Shown here in pieces: positions 13,032-22,490 of a DNA stretch of 64,000 nt; the first letter of the stretch is position 1, and each line of letters starts with the position of its first letter. The notes under the pieces were generated by a model that saw only the letters and a list, made by a program, of their open reading frames with translations, had not been told where the DNA came from and searched no databases. Source of the DNA: Hevea brasiliensis (taxonomy: Eukaryota; Streptophyta; Magnoliopsida; Malpighiales; Euphorbiaceae); assembly GCF_030052815.1 (NCBI RefSeq), contig NC_079499.1, positions 104,070,480 to 104,134,479 on the forward strand. The letters run 5' to 3'. The position numbers and the translations under genes are program-made.

Positions 13032-13786
13032 TGTTGTGCACCCTGGAACCGTGTAAACTGTAAAGAAACAAAGCAAACATATAAAATATCAATATTTACG
13101 TGGTTCACTCTCTCAACATAGGGCTACATCCACGGACATGCCATCTTCCACTATTATCAATAATGAATCATCAATTACAAGCTCAAACTATACTACTCAT
13201 CAACTCAATTACACCCAAGAGAACCCATACAATATCAAACTGCTCATAGTAAATATATTAGTTAGTCTCTCTCAGTCTCCTCTAGACATAACCTAATATA
13301 TTTACTATTACAATACTACACCACAAATTGTGTCTTCAACTATATGGGTAAGAGCCCTCTCACCAATGGATAAGAATCCCTTCCTCTTGAATTCTATGTC
13401 CTTACTCCACTTTAGGCCGAAGCCTCTCTCCACTGCAATGGGCAAGTGCTCCTCATCAATGGGCAAGTGCTCCTCATCAATGGGCAGAGCTAAATCCTCA
13501 GCCATTGGCAAAACCTCTCTCTACAATGAGGGACAGCCTCACTCCATGAACTGAAAGTCATTCTTTTCAATGGGCAAAAGCCAAATAACCTTTTCCTTCA
13601 TTCTCCTATATATAGTGTTAATTCCCTCAATTCTTATCTGACTAGGAGTCCTACTCAATTTAGAAATAACACTAAAATAAGAGTTCTACTCATTATAGTA
13701 AACCTATTAAGTAGTATTTCTTCCACTCATATTAAAAAAAGATCTCTCTCCAAATCTCATTAGAATTTTAAGTCATAATTCTAACA
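13032..13786 (-). repeat. 5' LTR (minus orientation) of the TRIM-like element
   Basis: This is the LTR next to the primer-binding site. It contains an internal tandem duplication of about 21 bp (CTCATCAATGGGCAAGTGCTC region, about 13438-13481) that the other LTR lacks. Confidence 0.88.
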
Positions 13787-13791
13787 CTAAT

Positions 13792-14940
13792 AAATTTTAC
13801 TTTTTTTTAATATATATTAAATAGGGATATATCAGTAAATTAGTAAATAAGCTATTATTTTTTTGTCTACTTTTATCTATTTTTTGAGATTTTTACACAA
13901 TAAAAAAATAATTAAATCACTTAAATTATGATAAAATACTCTTTAATTTAATTAAATTATTTTTTATCTCTCCTGATTAATAGAGAGAGAAGATGTGATA
14001 AGAAGTGTTTTAAAAAATTATAAAAAATAGTTATTATATTCAATATAGATAAAAATAAATTTAAAAAAAATAATTAATATATTTCAATATTCTTCAAATG
14101 ATAAATAATTATAACAAAATAACTTCTAAAAAGTGAGTAATTTAAGAAGAAAAGTGGACAAATGAAAAAGGGTAGTGACCCGGCACGTAAAAACACGGCT
14201 TTTCTTTTCTGGCCGCTTCAGTTACGAAACATGACCGAGCAAGTAAAAACACGACCTGAAATGGCCACACCAAGTTAGTGAGCCACGGTAGATTGCTGAC
14301 CAAAATCCATTCGCAACTTTAGTCCAGTGTTAGGTGTGTGTGTGTGCAAACTTAATGCAAAAAAAAAATAAAATTCTGACCTAATCAAATTAAAATATTT
14401 AATTACTAATATGACATACCTCAATTTAAAATTTTAAAGTTCATAATAAATTATTAAAAATTTATTAAAATTATTTTGTACGTATATAAGTGTATTCACC
14501 CATTTAATCTGAACAAACAATTAATAACCTAAATACTTTATAGGCACAAAAATAATAAAATTATCACTGATTATCATTAATGTTTTATGCATCACTACAT
14601 TAATAATCTGCTCTAAAATTAATGGGTTGTACGTAAAATATATTTCTTAATATGACTTTAAGTCTATGTAAACTGAGCCTAGATAAAAATTTATTGTTGA
14701 GTCAACTCCAACAACACAGCTGCTTAAGTGAAGCAATGCCGTGATGGTTATGATTTAATTTTAGAGGCGGAGTAGACGACTTGCAGTAATCCCATATAAT
14801 TGTAAAAGAAGATATGTGTGTATCGGATGGGCCCTAATAATTTCTCTTGAATATGAGTAATGACTTCTCTACACCAATTGCGTAGTGGTCTTTTCAGTAT
14901 TAATTTTTCATTTTATTTCTCGGAAACTCGCTGAATGCTT
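13792..14940. other. Intergenic region upstream of receptor kinase A
   Basis: AT-rich, with no gene seen. Two short copies of GTAAAAACACG occur at about 14187 and 14242. The block near 14820-14850 (ATCGGATGGGCCCTAATAATTTCTC) resembles a block upstream of receptor kinase B at about 19092-19117, which points to a shared ancestral promoter. Confidence 0.5.
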
Positions 14941-14950
14941 CTTGTTTTTG

Positions 14951-14980
14951 TTTATATATTGAGCCTGAAAGCTGACGTCA
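14951..14980 (+). promoter_or_regulatory. TATA box and TGACGTCA palindrome of receptor kinase A
   Basis: TTTATATATT at 14951-14960 lies about 95 bases before the start codon, the expected place for a TATA box with a 5' leader of about 65 bases. A perfect palindrome TGACGTCA (14973-14980), the core recognised by TGA/bZIP factors (as-1/CRE type), lies 13 bases after it. Its function is inferred from the motif only. Confidence 0.5.
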
Positions 14981-15053
14981 ATCAAGCAAAGGAAGTCCAT
15001 TTTATTTTATTCACTGCTTTCTATCTCCAACTCTTCCTGTTGCTAGCTCTTAC

Positions 15054-17419
15054 ATGGCTTTGTTAACATCTTTGCTTTGGTTATTCTCATTTTCACTTCT
15101 TGTTGGCATAGCAGTAGCCCAACAAAACAAATCCCATATCATAAGCTTGGGTTCTAAACTCTCTCCCAGCACTCACCCAAATTCTTGGCCTTTACCTTCT
15201 GGCTATTTTGCATTTGGTTTCTACCCACAAAACAATGGATTTGCTGTTGGAATATGGTTGGTCAGTCAACCTGAAAATATTGTTGTCTGGACGGCAAATA
15301 GAGATGACTCACCAGTCTCCGCAAATTCTACTCTGGAGTTAACAATAGATGGAAGGCTGCTAATTCGAACTGGACAAGGTCAAGAAAGGCTCATTGCTAA
15401 CTTATCATTTTCAGACCCCATAGATTCAGCTTCGATGCTCGATTCTGGTAATTTCGTGCTTTATGGAAGCAATTCTTCCGTTGTTTGGCAAAGCTTCAAT
15501 TTCCCAACTGACACTTTATTAATAGGTCAGAATCTGTCCAATGGCGATGAGTTGGTCTCTAGCATTTCCAACTTTGATCACTCAAGTGGACGATATCTTC
15601 TAGCAATGCAATCTGATGGTAACCTTGTTGCATACCCAGAAAACAGTGCTCGTCAATTAGAAGATGCATATTGGAACGTTCAGCTTTTATCTTATTTTGG
15701 GTATGTACAACTTTGTCTTGATTATAAAGGTCAACTCTACTTGAAAGACGAGAGTTTCACTTCCAAGATAAACAGATTAGTGAAGAGCTCTCATCCCACG
15801 GAGAAGAAAATTATAATATATCGAGCAACGCTTGATGCTGATGGAATTTTTAGGTTGTATTCCCACCATTTTGAGAACAGCACTGCCTTAACTACGTCTA
15901 CAGAGTGAGTAGGGTTGCAAGATCAATGTGATGTCAAAGGTTTCTGCAACTTCAACAGTTACTGCTCAAGATCAGGTGCTAAATATGACTGCCATTGTTA
16001 TCCTGGTTTTGTTTGGATAAACCAGAGTGAGAAATTGTTAGGCTGCACTCTGAACTTCACAGAAGATGTTTGCAGGAAAGATATCAAAATTTATTACAAT
16101 ATTACTGCTATTGAGAATACATGGTGGGGCGACTTTCCTTTGTCTGTGGTACCAATGACAAGGGAAAGCTGCACCAGCTCTTGCCAAGATGATTGCAATT
16201 GTGGGGCTGTTTTATATGCAGGTGAAAATTGCCAAAAATACAAGCTTCCAATCATGTATGGAAAAAGAAACAGAAACATGTCAGCCACGGCATTCTTCAA
16301 GGTGATTTTGGGAGGTTCAGCAAGTCATGGCGATCCAGCCGGAGACAAGCTCCAGGTGAGAAAAGGCAAGGAGAGCCTAATAGTGATTCTAGCCATAAGT
16401 TTAGGTTCTATTGCTTGCGTTTGTTTTGTTCTTGCAGTCTCTAGTTTCTTCATGTACTGGCATCAAGTTCATAGTTACAGAAAGATCTCAGAAAATGGAA
16501 ATTTGGGATTATCAGAAGAGTTTGCTCTGCGGTCATTTTCTTATAGTGAGCTGGAGAAAGTAACAAAAATGGCTTTCAGGAAGAGTTAGCAAGAGGCAGT
16601 TTTGGAGCAGTCTACACAGGAAACCTACAAGGAGGTGGCAAAAATATTGCTGTAAAGAGACTAGAGAGAGTCGTTGAAGAAAGTGAGAGAGAATTTCGAG
16701 CTGAAATGACTGCCATTGGAAGAACTCATCGTAGGAACTGGGTTCAGTTGCTTGGTTTTTTCGTGGAGGGCTCCAGGAAGCTTCTTGTGTATGAGTATAT
16801 GAAAAATGGTTCACTTGCAGATGTTCTCTTCAAGGCAGAGATCCAACCTGTTTGGAGAGAGAGATTCAGGATTGCACTAGACGTGGCTAGAGGCATACTC
16901 TATTTACATGAAGAGTGTGAGGTTCAAATCATCCACTGCAATATAAAACCCCAAAATATACTCATAGATGATTCTTGGACTGCAAAGATCTCTGATTTTG
17001 GGTTAGCGAAGCTATTACAACCGAGTCAAGCAAGCACAGACGAAGGGCTTAGTGAGATTGGAGGATATTTGGCACCCGTATGGCAAAGGAATACTGTGAT
17101 ATCTGTAAAAGCAGATATCTACAGTTACGGGGTTGCGCTTTTGGAGATTATCTGTTGCAGAAGCAATATAAAAATAGATGTACCTCCAGATGAGATAATC
17201 CTTTCTGGTTGGGTAAATAATTGCTTTGTGGCCGGAGAACTGGACAAGCTTGTGGAAGATGAAGATGTGGACTTCAAAACCCTAGAAAGAACTGTGAAGG
17301 TGGGACTGTGGTGTACTCAGGATGATCCCACCTTGCGTCCTTGTATGAAGGATGTGGTCCTCATGTTGGAAGGAACAATGGAAGTGCCGGTCCCTCCTGC
17401 TGGAATGGAGAAATTTTAG
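15054..17419 (+). pseudogene. Receptor kinase A: G-type lectin S-receptor-like kinase, degraded
   Basis: A single-exon gene of the LECRK3/RLK1 family. The start gives a clear signal peptide (MALLTSLLWLFSFSLLVGIA). The B-lectin domain follows (WTANRDDSPVSANS; DSGNFVLY; VWQSFNFPTDTLL), then an EGF/PAN-like cysteine region (CDVKGFCNFNSYC), a membrane helix at about 16375-16450 and a kinase. Lesions: an in-frame TGA at 15906-15908 where TGG (Trp) is expected, and a frameshift in the A-run at 16565-16569, after which the kinase continues in another frame to 17419. In the kinase the catalytic HCD is HCN (about 16938-16946), APE is APV and the activation-loop RGTRGY is replaced by SEIGGY. It is neither a full-length nor an active kinase. 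Confidence 0.92.
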
Positions 17420-18026
17420 AATACAACTCTTAAATGTGCGAGGGATATATTATAATTATGACATCAAAATCTATCTATGTACAGCAGTCATTTGAAATAA
17501 TTTCTTGTTGGAAAGAAATTTATGATCGACTTAGAAAAAGTTAGAATGTGTATAGTATAGATTAGTGTAATTGATAAGTGTTTGTTTAGCATTGAGTTTG
17601 AAGAGTCAGAATTATCAGTATTCTTATAACTGAAACTTATTAAATTTAATTTTAAATTATTTTTTTATACATTTGATTAATATATTTAAAAAATTAATTT
17701 TATCAACAGTAATTCTAACGGTAATAAAAAACAGATCCAAAAAATACTCATAAATGTATCGATAGAGTTGGGATAATTACTTTTTGATTTTGATTTGACG
17801 TAAAAGAAAATAATAAAAATTAAAAAGTACAGATAAATTTTTTTCTGTTATGTCATTATTAATATTTCAAGTCTAATGTTTTTAGAAATTGATTTTGAGC
17901 TCCTCTAATATACGAAATATCGAGGCCAATGTAAGAGCCTCATATTCACCAATAACATTGCTAAACATGAGGCTTTCTATTCTAGAGTAAGATAAGCGAA
18001 CAACCAAGCTATGAATACTCTAATGT
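17420..18026. other. Intergenic, AT-rich; possible Copia RNase H scrap
   Basis: No gene seen. On the minus strand, about 17885-18000 reads GEYEALTLASIFRILEELK, vaguely like the RNase H end of Copia pol; this is weak. Confidence 0.25.
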
Positions 18027-18100
18027 TTGCTTCCTTGAAGCTTGTTCGCCGCTAATGTAGCGGTTGCTTCCTTGAAGCCTGTTCGCCGCTAATGTAGCGG
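18027..18100. repeat. 37-bp tandem duplication
   Basis: Two head-to-tail copies (18027-18063, 18064-18100) of a unit starting TTGCTTCCTTGAAGC, with one mismatch. The second copy ends within the rpl16-like sequence, so the duplication happened after that sequence arrived. Confidence 0.9.
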
Positions 18101-18196
18101 CTTGTCGAGCATTTGACAAACTCACACCATCCATTTCAAATGGGATTTGTCCCGTAGACACACGAGCAATCCAACCCGTAGGAATATTACCTTACA
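18082..18196 (-). pseudogene. rpl16: Fragment of plant mitochondrial rpl16 (nuclear mitochondrial insertion)
   Basis: On the minus strand this translates to PTGWIARVSTGQIPFEMDG followed by VSLSNARQAATLAA. That is the C-terminal part of plant mitochondrial-type ribosomal protein L16 (bacterial L16 family), normally followed by about 14 more residues. Here the match stops at TLAA and runs into the 37-bp duplication, so the end is lost. There is no start and no full gene. A nuclear insertion of mitochondrial DNA is the simplest reading; a relic of a nuclear-transferred gene is the alternative. Confidence 0.75.
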
Positions 18197-18528
18197 CAAA
18201 GTGAAAAAATTTCAGTACCTCTTAGTAAAATTTATTAGTTTATCTTTAACTTTTACAATGATGAGCATTTTCTTTCTTAAATTTTATCATTATTAATAAA
18301 CCACTTTTTTAAACTCTTTAATAATTAAATTAATAAAAATATTACAGAATGATTTAATTGTTAATGAAATAAAAATATAGAGATTAAATCATTTATTTTT
18401 TAAAATATAAGAATTAAAGTGCTAATTATAATATAATTCAAAATTTAAAAAAAATTACTCTAAAAAGATAAAAGTTAAATTAATAATAATATACATAATA
18501 ATGAAAATAATAAAATAGAAATTAAATA

Positions 18529-18588
<60 letters not shown>
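18529..18588. repeat. (TTA)n microsatellite
   Basis: About 19 uninterrupted TTA/ATT units. Confidence 0.95.
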
Positions 18589-18592
<4 letters not shown>

Positions 18593-18604
18593 TTTCCAGC
18601 TACT

Positions 18605-18880
18605 TTTGTCTATACATTTAGGGGACCCCTTTATTAATTAAAGTCAATGAAGAAACTTCTCCATTTCTTTCCAAGTAATAGATCGCAAAGAAAATTAATT
18701 TACATTTTGTTGAAGGAACCCAACCAATACACACGGCAAAGAGGAAGTCAATGATATATTTTCTACTTATTTCGTACATTTGAAAGACCCATTCACTGAT
18801 TAAGTCAACGAAGAAATTTCCCCATTTCTTTCCAACCAATGCACACGGTAAAGAGGAAGTAACCAATCTGTAAGCTTGGA
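18605..18880. repeat. Imperfect tandem duplication upstream of receptor kinase B
   Basis: The phrases AAGTCAA(T/C)GAAGAAA, CCATTTCTTTCCAA and ACACGG(C/T)AAAGAGGAAGT occur in the same order twice (about 18640-18750 and 18800-18862), the second copy being shorter. No coding content seen. Confidence 0.7.
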
Positions 18881-19162
18881 AACATAAGGCCAAATTCTGA
18901 CAGAAAATAGAACTAAGAGTCACTGTAATAACCCCAGCAATTGTAGCTAATTATTAGATGCACCTAAAACAAATAGTGTTCACTTTCATACCTAAAACAC
19001 TAAAAAATAGTGCTCACTTTCGTACAGAAAGGTAGACCATTCCTGTAATATAGAGAATGAATCCCACATTATTATGAGATGGTGCATGTGCATCGGATGC
19101 ATCTGATAATTTCTCAGCAATTATTGCCCATTTTTTAAATTTTGAAATCTATATATGTTCTT

Positions 19163-21999
19163 ATGGCTTCCATGTTGTCTATCGTTCTCCTGTTCTCGTA
19201 TGCACTCTGTGCTGTGGAAGGAGCTGAGCTGAAACTTCATAACAAGATATGATAGGTCCCAGTCAGAGCTTCAATTTGGTATTCGCTTTGGGTGAGAATA
19301 GGACCACAGTTCTGTTCTGGAAATAGCTTCCTTCAAAGTCTTAGGTTTAAACATCCGTAGTATGCCTTCAGCCACCTCTGGTTTAAGACCACCTATGAAT
19401 GTGCCAATGAGAGCTTTTTGAGACCACCCATGGAAGGAGCTGAGCTGAAACTTCATAACAAGATATGATAGGTCCCAGTCAGAGCTTCAATTTGGTATTC
19501 TGCTTCGGTTGAGAATAGGACCACAGTTCTGTTCTGGAAATAGCCTCCTTCAAAGTCTTAGGTTTAAACATCCGTATGCCTGCAGCCACCTCTGGTCTAA
19601 GACCACCTATGAATGTGCCAATGAGAGTTTTTTGAGAACACCCATGGACTCTATTCCCCAGCCTTTCAAATTCCTAAGATATATCTGGGTTCTTCACTCT
19701 TTCCTATATCTCATTCCACTCCATGGCTCTCCCCTTCTGGTCGATTTGCATTTGGATTCTATCAGCAAGGCACTGGCTTTGGCTTTGCTGTTGGAATTTG
19801 GTTGGTAGGGAAACAAAACACAACAGTTGTGTGGACTTCAAATCGCAATGATCCACCAGTATCTGCAAATTCAACAATCGTCTTGACAGAAGATGGCAAG
19901 CTTCTTTTGAGAATTGGCCAAGTAGGGGAGAAACTTATTGCTAATAATACAGAAGCTGCTTCCTTTGCTTCTCTACATAATTCTGGCAATTTGGTCCTTT
20001 TAAAACAAGAATTCTAAAATCATTTGGGAGAGTTTTAAGTATCCTACTGATACCATTTTAGGAGGTCAGACTCTTTTTTCTCGGGTCAACTGATAAGTTC
20101 ATCATCAGAAACTAGCCACTCCACCGGACGGTTTCACCTCAAGATGCAGGAGGATGGGAACCTTGTTTTATACCCGTTGAATACTGAGGACACGCCATAT
20201 GATGCTTACTGGAGCTCCTATACTACGGGGTCTCGAAGTCCCAAGTTTCATCTTTATCTCAATAGTTCTGGCCTCCTAGAAATTATCAACAGTGCCCGTT
20301 CAAAAATCATCCATACCCTATATGATGGCTCATCATCGGCAAACAATGACAACAGTACAATTTACCGTGCAGCTCTAGACATTGATGGTGTTTTACGCCT
20401 GTATTCTCATAGTGACAACGGGAATGGTGAACTCGAATGCACATCCGTGTGGGCAGCACTGAAAAATCCTTGTCAAGTGAACAGCTTTTGTGGGTTCAAT
20501 AGTTATTGCACATTTGATGCCGACCAGCCAGTATGTCGTTGTCTTCCTGGTTCGGAGTTCATTGACCCTAATCAAACGACTCTTGGCTGTAGAAGAAACT
20601 ATTCAGAAGCAAGGTGTAAAGGTGGGAAAGAAAATGCACATCATTATAACATCACCACATTGGAAAATATCGAGGCGGCAGACCATCCTTATTTTCAAGA
20701 ATCCATGTCAATAGAAGAATGCAGCAAGTCTTGTTTGGAGGACTGCAACTGCGGGGCAGCGCTATTCTCTAAAAACACTTGCAATAAACTAAAGCTTCCA
20801 CTGAGGTATGTAATTCGAAAAGGTAAATCATCAGATCAGGAGACGTCCACCACAGCTTTATTGAAGGTAGGCATTGGAGGAAATGATGGCAAGAATAGGA
20901 CTGAACCTATCCTTTTAAAGCCTACCATTACTGTTATTAGAAGCGAAAAATCAGTGCTGCCTGAAATTCTTATGACTTCTTGTCTTGTCCTCTTTTCATG
21001 TATTAACCTTATAGTTTCTTGTTTATTCATTTACAAATTCCGATCCATAAGATACAAAAGGCTATTGGAAAATGGGGAGGATGGTCTGACTGGGGAGCTT
21101 AAATTGCGGTTGTTTTCATACAATGAGCTTAAAGTAGCAACAAATGGCTTCAAAGAAGAGCTGGGAAAGGGTTCATTTGGAGCAGTGTACAAAGGGACTT
21201 TATGCAGAGGGAAAAAGCTTGTTGCAGTGAAGAGGCTAGAGAAGTTAGTGGAACAAGGTGAAGGGAGTTCCAGGCAGAGATGCGAGCAATAGGAAGAACT
21301 CACCACAAGAACTTAGACCGGTTGTTGGGATACTGTGCCATGGATTCAAAAAGACTTCTGGTTTATGAATATATGAGCAATGGCTCCCTTGCAGATCTAC
21401 TATTCAAGTTTTCAGGAAGGTTAAATTGGAATGAGAGAATAAGAATTGCAATTGATGTTGCGAAAGGGATCCTTTATTTACATGAAGAGTGTGAGACTCC
21501 CATCATTCATTGCGATATAAAACCACAGAACATATTGATGGATGATTTTTGGACTGCTAAGATAGCTGATTTTGGGTTGGCAAAATTGCTGATGCCAGAT
21601 AAAACAAGGACTTTCACAGTTGAGAGGGGAACCAGGGGGTATTTAGCACCGGAATGGCTAAAGAATACGCCAATTTCAGCTAAGGCAGACATCTACAGTT
21701 ATGGAATTGTGCTCTTGGAAATTGTTTGCTGCAGAAGGAATATGGAGCTTGACGCATCAAAACCAGAAGAGGTTATTCTATCAACTTGGGTACACAATTG
21801 TTTTGTTGCTGGAGAGTTTGAAAAGCTTGTAATTGGGGAAGAAGCTGACAAGAAGACCTTGGAAAAAATGGTGATGGTGGCGCTTTGGTGTATTCAGGAT
21901 GAACCAGCTCTCCGTCCTTCAATGAGGGGTATAGTTTTGATGTTAGAAGGGATCGCTGATGTATCAATTCCTCCATGTCCAACTGCTGCATCCATGTAA
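19163..21999 (+). pseudogene. Receptor kinase B: G-type lectin S-receptor-like kinase, disrupted
   Basis: A paralogue of A. The signal peptide (MASMLSIVLLFSYALCAV) starts at 19163, but a duplicated retrotransposon scrap (19214-19647) separates it from the B-lectin domain, which resumes near 19672 (YLGSSLFPISHS; FAFGFYQQGTGFGFAVG; VVWTSNRNDPPVSAN). Frameshifts lie near 20000-20008 and in the T-run at 20073-20079 (these two cancel), and near 21260 just before FQAEM. The cysteine region (CQVNSFCGFNSYC), membrane helix (about 20965-21035) and kinase follow; ATP-lysine (AVKRLE), HCDIKPQN, DFG and APE are all kept. A TATATAT at 19150-19156 lies only a few bases before the ATG. The kinase half is better preserved than that of A. 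Confidence 0.9.
19214..19647 (-). mobile_element. Duplicated Gypsy gag scrap inside receptor kinase B
   Basis: Two copies of a unit of about 215 bp (19216-19431, 19432-19647) lie head to tail. On the minus strand each encodes part of a plant Ty3/Gypsy Gag (ALIGTFIGGLKPEVAE, RMFKPKTLKEAIS). No LTR is attached, so it came in as a fragment, perhaps as filler in break repair, and was then duplicated. Confidence 0.85.
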
Positions 22000-22490
22000 T
22001 TCAACTCTTTAGCCATGCTTTTAGAATTGGGCTGGTTAGTGAACTTGTCTGCTGGAAAGTTTAGTGATCATCATACCCATCAGTTCGGTGTTCCAAAATA
22101 ATTTTAAAATTTCTGTTATAGTATTTTAGTGGTTTTTATGTTACAAAATAATTAAGTGTTCCAATTAATAAAAATGTAAAATCATATAATAATTTTATAT
22201 ATTTTTCCTTTTTTTTAATTTTTGATTCTGATCGATACTTAAATAAAAATTTCAGTAATGTTTATTTAATTGTGGTATTATAATAATTTAGACTAATTAT
22301 ATATTTATTAAAAAAGAAAAAAAAAGAAAGAGTTATCACTACGCAATTCAAGAAAAATGAGAGAATCACCACGATAAATACGTTTTTATACTCCATCGAC
22401 CCTCTTTGCATTTTTTTCTAAACGACAGTGCCGTTTTGAGCTTCTTAAGTAAATGTTCCCGAGCCAAAATAGGGTGAAGCCGATGCTCCA
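22000..22490. other. Intergenic between receptor kinase B and the DUF167 gene
   Basis: Kinase B's 3' flank, then AT-rich DNA with an A-rich stretch at about 22310-22330; from about 22390 the GC content rises towards the start of the next gene. No other gene seen. Confidence 0.5.

Larger units (their letters stand above)
11992..13786 (-). mobile_element. Non-autonomous TRIM-like LTR retrotransposon with perfect TSD
   Basis: Two direct repeats (11992-12725 and 13032-13786) flank only 306 bases (12726-13031). Read on the minus strand, the unit runs LTR (TGTTAGAATTATGAC...), Met-tRNA primer-binding site, short non-coding interior, purine tract AAGGTGGAGA, LTR. Perfect 5-bp target duplications CTAAT flank it (11987-11991 and 13787-13791). 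There is no gag or pol, so it must have moved with proteins made elsewhere. The LTRs are longer than in classical TRIMs (about 740 bp), so 'TRIM-like' is used. Confidence 0.9.

Noticed and set aside
15054..17419. Treating kinase A as three separate genes (lectin, cysteine/membrane, kinase)
   Set aside because: The pieces are in the order and spacing of one receptor kinase, separated only by a single stop codon and one frameshift.
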